Of a stretch of DNA of 64,000 bases, positions 17,029 to 24,615 are shown one piece after another (the first letter of the stretch is position 1; the number at the start of each line of letters is the position of its first letter). The position numbers were made by a program, and so were the translations under genes. The notes beneath the pieces are model-generated. The model saw only the letters and a program-made list of their open reading frames with translations. It was not told where the DNA came from and did not search any database. Source of the DNA: Arthrobacter sp. MYb213 (GTDB taxonomy: Bacteria; Actinomycetota; Actinomycetes; Actinomycetales; Micrococcaceae); assembly GCF_002979915.1 (NCBI RefSeq), contig NZ_PCQA01000003.1, forward strand, positions 310,001-374,000, in the 5' to 3' direction.

Positions 17029-18138
17029 ATGTTTGACTCAGGAAACTCAAGGTCCGCTGCCGGCGGGCTGCAACTGCTCAACGGCGCGGTATCTCGGCGC
17101 TCGTTATTGAAATTTGTCGGTCTTGGAGCTGCGGCTGTTGGCTCGGCGTCGTTGCTGACTGCGTGTGGTGGATCTGGAAAAGGTGACCTGACAAAGTTTG
17201 GTGTGGCAGCGTTCCCCGGTGACTCATTCTTTATCGACACGGCCAACCTGGCCAATAAGGATTATGCGAACCATGGACTAGATGTCCCCAAACATCTGAC
17301 TCCACAAAGTGGTGTGCAGTCTTACCAGCTGTTGGTTGCCGGAGCCATTGACGGTCTGGCCTCAGACACCGGCTTGCTGATGGCAACGCACGCAAATAGC
17401 TCAGAAGGCAAACGTCCGGTACTCGTCGGTTTCCGCACCCCCGAGACCTCCTATGGGATTGTCACCGGAGAAGGTTTCTCAGCTCCGCCTGCGTCGGCCA
17501 GCTTCGAAGAAAAGATGGCCTCCTTGAAGGGCAAAAAGGTCGGTGTGACAAGTGTCGGTTCCGGTAGCGACCTGCAGCTGAAACTGGCGTTGGAGTTGGC
17601 TGGCATGAAGTATTCGGATGTGACCGCGCTAGCCGTGGGAACCACTGCCAATGCCATTCCAAATCTGAAGCAGAAGCGCGTGGACGCTTATGTGACTGTG
17701 CAGTGGACTTCCACCCGCTATGTTGCCAAGGAAACAGGAGGCTCGGTGCTTCTAGACTTTGCCGAACAAAACGTCCCGGCAAAGTTGCGTGATCAAGCGG
17801 TCTTGGCGGTTGCGGTGCGTGAAGAGATGGCGCAGCAGAAGCCGGACCTGGTCAAACAGTGGATGGAATGTCAGTGGGATGCGCATCATTGGATCTTAGA
17901 AAAGCCAGAGGAAGCCGCGGCGCTGCTCAATAAGAGTGCCTTGGGCGATTCATCCCCGGAAATCGCGCGCGAATATATTGAGCATTACGCCCAGTCCATC
18001 GCTCCGAAACTTCAAGACATGTTTAAGGTCAAAAAAGAAACGGTGGTGCAGATGGCCGGGGTGGCGCAGAGCTTCGGAAGCATCAAGAAGGGGCAGATCA
18101 CCTACGAGACGCTCGTCCCCGAATTTGCGAGGGCGTGA
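17029..18138 (+). CDS. Tat-exported lipoprotein, NMT1/SsuA-type substrate-binding protein
   Basis: A 369-residue binding protein. The signal peptide is twin-arginine (SRRSLLKFVGLGAAA) and ends in the lipobox LLTAC, so the mature protein starts with a lipid-modified Cys near residue 46. The following two-lobed domain has the NMT1/THI5-like layout of binding proteins for sulfonates, nitrate, aromatic acids and thiamine precursors (FFIDTANLANKDYANHGLDV, GKKVGVTSVGSGSDLQ). CAGGAG precedes the ATG. It is the only extracellular component in the cluster that fits the ATPase at 5332 and permease at 7458. Tat export suggests folding before export. Confidence 0.9.
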   Translation: MFDSGNSRSAAGGLQLLNGAVSRRSLLKFVGLGAAAVGSASLLTACGGSGKGDLTKFGVAAFPGDSFFIDTANLANKDYANHGLDVPKHLTPQSGVQSYQLLVAGAIDGLASDTGLLMATHANSSEGKRPVLVGFRTPETSYGIVTGEGFSAPPASASFEEKMASLKGKKVGVTSVGSGSDLQLKLALELAGMKYSDVTALAVGTTANAIPNLKQKRVDAYVTVQWTSTRYVAKETGGSVLLDFAEQNVPAKLRDQAVLAVAVREEMAQQKPDLVKQWMECQWDAHHWILEKPEEAAALLNKSALGDSSPEIAREYIEHYAQSIAPKLQDMFKVKKETVVQMAGVAQSFGSIKKGQITYETLVPEFARA

Positions 18139-18143
18139 GTTTG

Positions 18144-19202
18144 ATGGTTGAAAACGCGACAAGCACGCTTTCCCCAACCGGACTGGATCTGGACAAACTG
18201 CGTCATTGGTTGGATGCCGAACGCCCGGGTTTGGTGACGGGTCAGCTGCGTGCGACCCTGATCCAGGGTGGACGCTCAAATCTGACCTATGATCTTAGCG
18301 ACGGCGTGAACAACTGGATTATTCGCCGTCCGCCGTTGGGCGAAATCATGGCAACAGCCCACGACATGCGGCGCGAATACACGATCGCGGCGGCTTTGGA
18401 AGCTACCGATGTGCCGGTGGCAAAGATGATTGCCTACTGCAATGACAAAGACGTGGTGGGTGCCGACTTCTACGTTATGGAACGCGTAGCTGGCGTGCCA
18501 TATAGGTATGCCGAGGAGATTCGCCCGCTGGGCGCTCAACGCACCGCGGCTATTGGTACCGAATTGATTCGCACGCTAGCAAAACTGCACCGTGTTGACC
18601 CAGCAGTCGTGGGGCTGGAGAAATTTGGTCGTCCCGAAGGCTTCCTTTCCCGTCAGGTCAACAGGTGGAAAAAACAGTTAGATGCTTCCCATACCCGTGA
18701 GCTTCCCGGAGCCGAGGAACTGTACAACAAATTGGTGCAGCTTGTTCCTAGCGAATCGGCCACAGGTATTGTGCATGGAGATTTCCGCCTAGACAACGTG
18801 TTGATGGGTGCCGATGATATGCCGGCTGCGGTCATCGACTGGGAGATGGCAACCTTGGGGGATCCACTCTTGGACCTTGCCTTGATGCTGACCTACCAGC
18901 GCCGGGCACGGATCATCTCAACCTGGGATTCCGCCGATCCGGCCACCAAGGATGTCACCTTGGCGGACGGATACCCCTCGGAAGAAGAAATCATGGCCAT
19001 TTATGAACGGGAAAGTGGCCGTTCACTGGATAAGTTTGGTTTTCATCTGGGATTGGCCTGTTTCAAACTGGCAGGTATCGCCGAAGGGGTGCGCTACCGG
19101 CACCTGAACGGACAAATGGTAGGCGAAGGATTTGAAGACAGTGGAAACACCGTTCCACTGCTCCTAGAGCTTGGGCTTGAATCACTAAAGGAGTACAAGT
19201 AA
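18144..19202 (+). CDS. APH-family acyl-CoA kinase, paired with ACAD11-like dehydrogenase
   Basis: A 352-residue aminoglycoside-phosphotransferase-fold protein. The ATP-side Lys/Arg motif is IIRRPP, the catalytic loop is HGDFRLDN (211-218) and the Mg-binding segment IDWEMATLGD (231-240). Proteins of this subgroup correspond to the kinase half of ACAD10/ACAD11 and to LvaA of Pseudomonas putida, which phosphorylate the hydroxyl of 4-hydroxyacyl-CoAs. The start is ambiguous (GTG 18135, TTG 18141, ATG 18144); GAGGG fits the ATG best. Its stop overlaps the dehydrogenase start (TAATG), a strong sign of a joint function. It is not an antibiotic-resistance gene. Confidence 0.9.
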   Translation: MVENATSTLSPTGLDLDKLRHWLDAERPGLVTGQLRATLIQGGRSNLTYDLSDGVNNWIIRRPPLGEIMATAHDMRREYTIAAALEATDVPVAKMIAYCNDKDVVGADFYVMERVAGVPYRYAEEIRPLGAQRTAAIGTELIRTLAKLHRVDPAVVGLEKFGRPEGFLSRQVNRWKKQLDASHTRELPGAEELYNKLVQLVPSESATGIVHGDFRLDNVLMGADDMPAAVIDWEMATLGDPLLDLALMLTYQRRARIISTWDSADPATKDVTLADGYPSEEEIMAIYERESGRSLDKFGFHLGLACFKLAGIAEGVRYRHLNGQMVGEGFEDSGNTVPLLLELGLESLKEYK

Positions 19203-20461
19203 TGGAATTCGCACATGACGAGCGCACCGAAGCGCTGATGGTAGAGCTCACCGATTTTATGGAATCTCACGTATACCCCGCAGAACTAGGGTATGCCGAA
19301 GAGTTGGCGAGCATGGAAAACACCCATGCTTTCACGGATTCTCCCACCATGAAGCGGCTACAGGCCGAGGCCAGACGCCGTGGCTTGTGGAACCTCTTCC
19401 TGCCGGGTACCGAGGGGGCCGGACTTACTAACTTGCAGTACGCCCCGTTGGCCGAAATTACCGGTCGTAGCAAGTTCTTGGCACCAGCGGCGTTGAACTG
19501 TTCAGCTCCGGACACCGGGAATATGGAACTGCTATCAATGTTTGGCACCGAGGAACAAAAGAGGCAGTGGCTTGAGCCGTTGTTGGAAGGCGAAATCCGT
19601 TCGGCCTTCGCGATGACCGAACCGGATGTGGCTTCCTCGGATGCCACGAATGTGGAAACACGAATTGAACGCGACGGTGATGACTATGTCATCAATGGGC
19701 GTAAGTGGTTCATCTCTGGTGCGATGAACCCCAACTGTAAATTGTTCATTGTCATGGGCAAAACCGATCCGAGCGCCCACCGCCACCGCCAGCAGAGCCA
19801 GATTCTGGTTCCGCGTGACACCCCGGGGGTGAAGGTAGTCCGTGCTATGGAAGTGTTGGGTTACAGCGATAATCATTCAGGCGGACACGCAGAGGTGCTG
19901 TTTGAGAATGTTCGGGTGCCGGTAGGTAACCTCATCGGCGGCGAGGGCGAAGGTTTCGCGATAGCTCAGGCACGTCTGGGTCCAGGCCGTATCCACCACT
20001 GCATGCGTGCAATCGGCATGGCTGAACGCGCCATCGACATGATGTGCGCGCGAGCCGATGAACGGGTCGCCTTCGGCAAACAGCTCAGCGAACAAGGCGT
20101 GATCCGTGACTGGATCGCCGAATCCCGCGTGCGTATTGAACAGTTGCGTCTGATGGTGCTGAAGACCGCGTGGTTGATGGATACCGTAGGTAATAAGGGT
20201 GCCCACACTGAAATTCAGGCGATTAAGATTGCCACACCGGCAGCCGTGGAATGGATCATCGACAAGGCGATCCAGATCCATGGGGCTGGTGGCCTCTCCC
20301 AAGACTTCATCCTTGCCGAATCCGCGGCCTACGTGCGCACCTTGCGTTTTGCTGACGGCCCCGATGAGGTACATAAGAACGCCTTGGCACGTAATGAGCT
20401 CAAGGCTCAGCGGGCACGTCGTGAGGCTTCGGCGCAACGCAGTGTGCAGCCGGTGGGCTAA
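19202..20461 (+). CDS. Acyl-CoA dehydrogenase, ACAD11-like
   Basis: A 419-residue FAD-dependent acyl-CoA dehydrogenase. The stretches MTEPDVASSDATN, GAMNPNCKLFIVMGKTDP, LGPGRIHHCMRAIG and LRFADGPDEVH are those of the ACAD10/11 subgroup. With the preceding kinase it would form a two-gene equivalent of the human fusion enzymes: the kinase phosphorylates a hydroxyacyl-CoA and the dehydrogenase partner processes the phosphorylated acyl-CoA so that it can enter beta-oxidation. Without that partner it would be an ordinary acyl-CoA dehydrogenase. It is the last gene of the operon that starts at 10558. Confidence 0.92.
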   Translation: MEFAHDERTEALMVELTDFMESHVYPAELGYAEELASMENTHAFTDSPTMKRLQAEARRRGLWNLFLPGTEGAGLTNLQYAPLAEITGRSKFLAPAALNCSAPDTGNMELLSMFGTEEQKRQWLEPLLEGEIRSAFAMTEPDVASSDATNVETRIERDGDDYVINGRKWFISGAMNPNCKLFIVMGKTDPSAHRHRQQSQILVPRDTPGVKVVRAMEVLGYSDNHSGGHAEVLFENVRVPVGNLIGGEGEGFAIAQARLGPGRIHHCMRAIGMAERAIDMMCARADERVAFGKQLSEQGVIRDWIAESRVRIEQLRLMVLKTAWLMDTVGNKGAHTEIQAIKIATPAAVEWIIDKAIQIHGAGGLSQDFILAESAAYVRTLRFADGPDEVHKNALARNELKAQRARREASAQRSVQPVG

Positions 20462-20750
20462 GCTTTTTTCTTCGCGAATGATCCCTCGTCATCTTGTGTG
20501 GCGGGGGATCTTCCGCATGCCCGGCGTTGTTCCTTGTTGCGTGTGTGACGTCCGGGAAGACGAAGACTAAAGCACCCGAAGAGCCGGGGAATAACCGAGT
20601 GAGCCGTTGAATTGGGAAAGGTGGTTCCCGTCGAATGGTTACGTGGCAGGGCAGCGAACTCGGGTTCGCCTAAGGGTGCAACCTTGAGCTATCGCGACGA
20701 TAGGTCATGTGATGTTGCTTACGGCTAGTGAAAAGGTGCAAGCTCTAGTC

Positions 20751-21767
20751 ATGCCTACTAATGTTGCCTCGAACCAGATTGATGAATCTGCGGCCGCCCA
20801 ACCAAAAAGTAGCCGCCCTGGCGTTAGGTCGCTGCGGGTGGCCCGCAAGGAATTGCTCGCCGAGGGCGTGGTTCGTTTGCGCCTTGAAGAGCCACACGGA
20901 GCGCGCGTTCCGGATTGGGGCCCCGGCGCTCATATTGAGCTGGTACTGCCGGTTTCTGAGGGTGAATCACTCTCCCGGCACTATTCACTGTGCGGGGATC
21001 GCGGGGATGCCAATGCTTATGAAGTGGCAGTACTCAACGAGCCTAACTCCCGTGGCGGCTCGCGCTATATCCATGAGGTGCTCGCCGAAGGGGACATAGT
21101 CACCGTCGGTACACCACGCAATAACTTTTTTCTTTCTCAAGCCGAACGGTTCGAGTTCATTGCCGGTGGCATTGGAATCACGCCAATTATGACAATGATT
21201 GCGGCCGCGGAAAAGTTGGGAATCGACTGGCATCTGCACTATGGCGGACGCAACCGTGACTCCATGGCATTCCTCAAAGAACTCGAAGCCTATGGAGACA
21301 AGATCACTATTTGGCCGCAGGATGAAATGGGCCACCTGAACTTGAGCTTCTTAGAAACCATGCCTCAAGGCGGGCGGGTTTACTGTTGCGGACCTGAACC
21401 TTTGCTCAACGCGGTCAAGGGTGCCGCCGCTAACTGGCCGGACTGGGCCGTGCGGTTTGAACGCTTCGTGGCCGCAACTTTGGAGGCTCCGGTACGTACC
21501 GAGCCATTTGAACTTGAACTTGAGGTGTCTCAAAAGACTGTCACCGTGAAACCCGATGAGACGGTGCTCTCCGCACTATCGGATGCGGGTATTCCGGTGC
21601 TTGCCTCATGTATGGAAGGGGTATGCGGAACCTGCGAGGTCAGCGTCCTGCGCGGCACCCCCGAACACCGTGACTCGTTGCTCAACGACGCCGAACGAGC
21701 CAAAAACGACCGAATGTTTGTCTGTGTTTCGCGTGCGGTCTCCGACCGTCTCGTATTAGATCTTTAA
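20751..21767 (+). CDS. Phthalate-dioxygenase-reductase-type electron-transfer protein (FMN/FAD plus C-terminal 2Fe-2S)
   Basis: A single-chain reductase that passes electrons from NAD(P)H through flavin to a 2Fe-2S cluster. Flavin motif RHYSL, nucleotide-binding GGIGITPIMTM and CCGPEPLLNAV, then a C-terminal plant-type ferredoxin domain with CMEGVCGTC and a fourth Cys in FVCVSRA. This order (flavin, NAD, 2Fe-2S) is that of PDR and VanB. Start choice is open: ATG 20751, or ATG 20712/GTG 20709 upstream. The P450 gene follows 15 bases downstream, so this is its probable redox partner in place of the usual separate ferredoxin and reductase. Confidence 0.9.
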   Translation: MPTNVASNQIDESAAAQPKSSRPGVRSLRVARKELLAEGVVRLRLEEPHGARVPDWGPGAHIELVLPVSEGESLSRHYSLCGDRGDANAYEVAVLNEPNSRGGSRYIHEVLAEGDIVTVGTPRNNFFLSQAERFEFIAGGIGITPIMTMIAAAEKLGIDWHLHYGGRNRDSMAFLKELEAYGDKITIWPQDEMGHLNLSFLETMPQGGRVYCCGPEPLLNAVKGAAANWPDWAVRFERFVAATLEAPVRTEPFELELEVSQKTVTVKPDETVLSALSDAGIPVLASCMEGVCGTCEVSVLRGTPEHRDSLLNDAERAKNDRMFVCVSRAVSDRLVLDL

Positions 21768-21782
21768 GGTAAGGGGAAAACC

Positions 21783-23000
21783 ATGTCGACGATTGCAAAT
21801 TGCCCGGCCCACAACTCCAGTGCTCCAACGCTTGCGGAGGATCCGTTCTCCTTTGAGAACCTTGAAGATCCGTTGCCGTTCCAGCAACGGCTCAGAGATG
21901 CCGGACCGGTCGCCTATCTGCCGCAATACGGGGTGTACGCCATTGGACGCTTTGCAGAACTATCCAGCACGCTGGAAAACTGGCAAGAAATGATCTCCGG
22001 GTCTGGCGTTGGCATGCACGAACCGTGGCGCGCCCGCGGTCTATTGCAGATGGACCCACCAGAACATGACGCCCCGCGCGAGGTGCTTCAAGAGATCCTC
22101 TCCTCACGAGCCCTGCGAGCGCTGCGCGAATCTTGCCTGGAACGTGCGGACTCAGTGATTTCCCCACTGCTTGATGGTGCGCAGAGCGGTGGTCAAGTAG
22201 AGCTCGATGCTTACCGCGACATTGCCTCGGTGATGCCGGTGAACTTCTTCCCCGACGCCTCGGGCATCTCCGAAGAGGGACGCGAAAACTTGGTGCCTTA
22301 CGCGGACCACATTTTTAATGCAGGAGGACCGCGCAATGAGTTGTATAAGAAAGGCGAATGTAGGGCCGAAGAGCTAGGCCAGTGGGCTAACGATAAATGC
22401 CAGCGGGATGCGTTGAAGCCCGAGGGGTTTGGTGCAGATATCTGGGCCGCGGCCGACCGTGGGGATATCACCCACGAATTTGCGCCATTGTTGACCCGTT
22501 CCCTGCTCAGTGCGGGAGTGGACACCACGGTGTACGGCATTACCGGGCTACTGTATGCCCTAGCAACTAACCCAGACCAGTGGGCAGCGCTAAAGGCGAA
22601 TCCGGGCTTAGCTCGCGTTGCCTTTGATGAGTCTCTGCGCTGGATTGCCCCGGTACAGTACCTGTTCCGAAAGGCTGGAACAGACGTGCGCATTGGCTCT
22701 CAGGTGATCCCCGAAGGTACCCGCGTGCTGCTCAGTTACGGGGCCGCGAACCGTGACCCGCGTCGTTGGGACAACCCAGATAAATTCGATCTGAGCCGCG
22801 ATCCTTCCGGACATCTGGCCTTTGGCATGGGAATTCACCAGTGCGTTGGCCAGCACGCTGCGCGCCTTCAGGCTGCTTGTCTGCTGGAGAAGCTGATAGA
22901 ACGCGTGGAACGTATTGAGCTGTCCGGTGAGGTCGAATACAACCACAACAACGCCTTGCGCGGGTGGGGTGCGGTACCACTGCGTTTGACCCTCAGCTAA
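21783..23000 (+). CDS. Cytochrome P450, CYP199-like
   Basis: A 405-residue soluble P450. I-helix SAGVDTT (243-249), ExxR at 283-286, heme-binding FGMGIHQCVG with Cys354. By memory it matches CYP199A4 of Rhodopseudomonas palustris closely along its length (FPDA, GFGADI, RSLLSAG, ANRDPRRW, NNALRG). The Arg of PWR (R83) and the Arg-Ser pair R239-S240 correspond to CYP199A4 residues that bind the substrate carboxylate; the CYP199A4 Ser95 equivalent is not conserved (Gly86). Known relatives O-demethylate or hydroxylate para-substituted benzoates and related cyclic acids. A ring-bearing carboxylic acid is thus the likely substrate (inference). AAGG precedes the ATG. Confidence 0.93.
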   Translation: MSTIANCPAHNSSAPTLAEDPFSFENLEDPLPFQQRLRDAGPVAYLPQYGVYAIGRFAELSSTLENWQEMISGSGVGMHEPWRARGLLQMDPPEHDAPREVLQEILSSRALRALRESCLERADSVISPLLDGAQSGGQVELDAYRDIASVMPVNFFPDASGISEEGRENLVPYADHIFNAGGPRNELYKKGECRAEELGQWANDKCQRDALKPEGFGADIWAAADRGDITHEFAPLLTRSLLSAGVDTTVYGITGLLYALATNPDQWAALKANPGLARVAFDESLRWIAPVQYLFRKAGTDVRIGSQVIPEGTRVLLSYGAANRDPRRWDNPDKFDLSRDPSGHLAFGMGIHQCVGQHAARLQAACLLEKLIERVERIELSGEVEYNHNNALRGWGAVPLRLTLS

Positions 23001-23017
23001 TAAGCATAACTACCTAA

Positions 23018-23050
23018 GCGCTCACCGACGGATTAACCTGCGGTGAGCGC
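23018..23050 (+). terminator. Hairpin after the P450 gene
   Basis: GCGCTCACCG (23018-23027) and CGGTGAGCGC (23041-23050) form a perfect 10-bp stem with a 13-base loop, followed by TTGAGTTCTG. It lies 17 bases past the P450 stop codon. Confidence 0.7.
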
Positions 23051-23089
23051 TTGAGTTCTGTCTGGACGGTAACCAACTGACAATCCACA

Positions 23090-23138
23090 AAGCCGGTCGA
23101 CTCATCTCCATACGGGTTGAGCCGACCGGCTTAGGTTT
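23090..23138. terminator. Second hairpin, between convergent P450 and thiolase genes
   Basis: AAGCCGGTCGACTCA (23090-23104) pairs with TGAGCCGACCGGCTT (23118-23132) with one mismatch, followed by AGGTTTTG. It lies 25 bases past the thiolase stop on the minus strand and probably serves both directions. Confidence 0.75.
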
Positions 23139-23162
23139 TGTTAATACTTGTTGCTGATGACC

Positions 23163-24365
23163 CTAGCGTGCCACTTCAAAAAGGCCAGCGGCCCCCATTC
23201 CGCCACCAACACACATGGAAATCACTACGAACTGCTCGTCGCGGCGCCGACCTTCCAAAAGCGCACTGCCCAACGCGCGCGACCCGGTCATCCCGTAGGG
23301 GTGACCCAGTGCGATAGCTCCGCCGTTAACATTCATCTTCTCCGGGTCTATGCCAAGGAAGTCCCGGCAATAAACCGCCTGCGCACCAAAAGCCTCGTTG
23401 AGCTCCCAGACCCCGATATCTTCAATTCTTAACCCATGCAGGCGCAGCAGTTTAGGGATTGCGGTGACCGGACCGATACCCATTTCCTCTGGTTCGCAAC
23501 CGGTCACCGTCATACCTTTATAGAACCCCAACGGGGTTAGGCCCAACGATGATGCATATTCGCTATCCATCAGCACCTGCGCCGAAGCGCCATCGGATAG
23601 CTGCGAGGCGTTGCCCGCAGTCACCGTGGGATGCGCGGTGAACTCGCCGGGTTTTAGCACCGTGCGCAGTCCGGCTAATGATTCGTGAGTTGTTCCTGGA
23701 CGTATTCCCTCATCATGGCTCAGCAGTTGTTCAAACTCGCTGACCTCACCGGTCTCCTTGTTGGTCTTGAGCGTGGTGACCTGGATGGGTGCAATTTCTT
23801 GGGCGAAGATACCGTTTTCCTGCGCATGGAGCGCACGCTGCTGAGAAACGGCCCCCATCTGGTCTTGGCGTTCACGGCTGACCGCATAGCGTTCTGAGAC
23901 GAGTTCTGCGGTGCGAAGCATCGGCAGGTAGGTGCCCGGACGGTGCTCTTCAATCCACGGATCTTGGCGTCGATAGTTGTTGAGGTGTTCGTTCTGAACC
24001 AGTGAGATAGATTCCACGCCGCCACCGACGACTACCTGCATGCCATCAACGAGAATTTGCTTCGCCGCGGTGGCCACGGCCATGAGCCCCGAGGAACACT
24101 GCCGGTCCATGCTTTGCCCCGGCACGCTGGTTGGAAGTCCGGCGCGCAACGCACCCTGCCGACCAATATTTGATCCGGTAGTCCCTTGCTGCACTGCGCA
24201 CCCGAGGATGACATCTTCTACCGTTGCAGAATCTATGCCGGCCCGCTCAATCGCCGCAGAAATGGCGTGTCCGGCGAGCTCTTGTGCCGAGGTGTTGTTG
24301 AAGGCACCGCGATAAGCCTTACCTATCGGGGTGCGAGCTGTCGAAACGATCGCTGCTTGACGCAT
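23163..24365 (-). CDS. Acetyl-CoA C-acyltransferase (thiolase)
   Basis: A 400-residue degradative thiolase. The nucleophilic Cys is C90 in MDRQCSSG, the catalytic His is in ALGHPYGMTG and the second Cys in CVGGGMG near the C-terminus. The ATG at 24365 has AAGGAG upstream; the frame runs 10 codons further without support. It cleaves 3-oxoacyl-CoA with CoA, the final step of beta-oxidation. It is transcribed divergently from the large LuxR-type regulator, which may control it. Confidence 0.95.
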   Translation of the reverse strand: MRQAAIVSTARTPIGKAYRGAFNNTSAQELAGHAISAAIERAGIDSATVEDVILGCAVQQGTTGSNIGRQGALRAGLPTSVPGQSMDRQCSSGLMAVATAAKQILVDGMQVVVGGGVESISLVQNEHLNNYRRQDPWIEEHRPGTYLPMLRTAELVSERYAVSRERQDQMGAVSQQRALHAQENGIFAQEIAPIQVTTLKTNKETGEVSEFEQLLSHDEGIRPGTTHESLAGLRTVLKPGEFTAHPTVTAGNASQLSDGASAQVLMDSEYASSLGLTPLGFYKGMTVTGCEPEEMGIGPVTAIPKLLRLHGLRIEDIGVWELNEAFGAQAVYCRDFLGIDPEKMNVNGGAIALGHPYGMTGSRALGSALLEGRRRDEQFVVISMCVGGGMGAAGLFEVAR

Positions 24366-24433
24366 ATTGACTCCTTTGGCTGAGGTTAAGATCAAAGTTG
24401 GTGTGTTTGCTCGCTCTAAAGTCCTCTGCGAGT

Positions 24434-24512
24434 CCCTATGTATTAGCTTGTCAGAGCGGAGTATCGCGCGACTATGGGGTTCCTCCTAGACTTCGGAGCG
24501 CAAAGCCCTATG
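24434..24512. promoter_or_regulatory. Two CCCTATG repeats in the thiolase/LuxR divergent promoter region
   Basis: CCCTATG at 24434-24440 and at 24506-24512, 72 bp apart (about seven helical turns), lie in the 250-bp region between the divergent thiolase and LuxR genes. The same 7-mer is at 6374-6380 upstream of the SDR-permease operon and a CCCTATC on the minus strand at 10421-10427. It is a candidate binding element; chance is not excluded. Confidence 0.3.
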
Positions 24513-24615
24513 GGTTGCGAGCGCTACCAGCTCGAGGCAACAACTTCGGCGTTGCGGCAGGCAACTATGTGACCTGCACCGCACGCGGCTCATGGTGGGC
24601 AGATAGACTGCTGGC

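Noticed and set aside
18144-19202. Aminoglycoside resistance phosphotransferase
   Set aside because: The fold is APH, but the overlap with an ACAD11-like gene and the kinase motifs match the acyl-CoA kinase subgroup, not drug-modifying enzymes.
20480-20510. Hairpin GATCCCTCG/CGGGGGATC as terminator after the ACAD11-like gene
   Set aside because: The stem has a mismatch, no T-run follows it, and the T-run lies before it on the plus strand. A terminator is expected here but this candidate is too weak to list.
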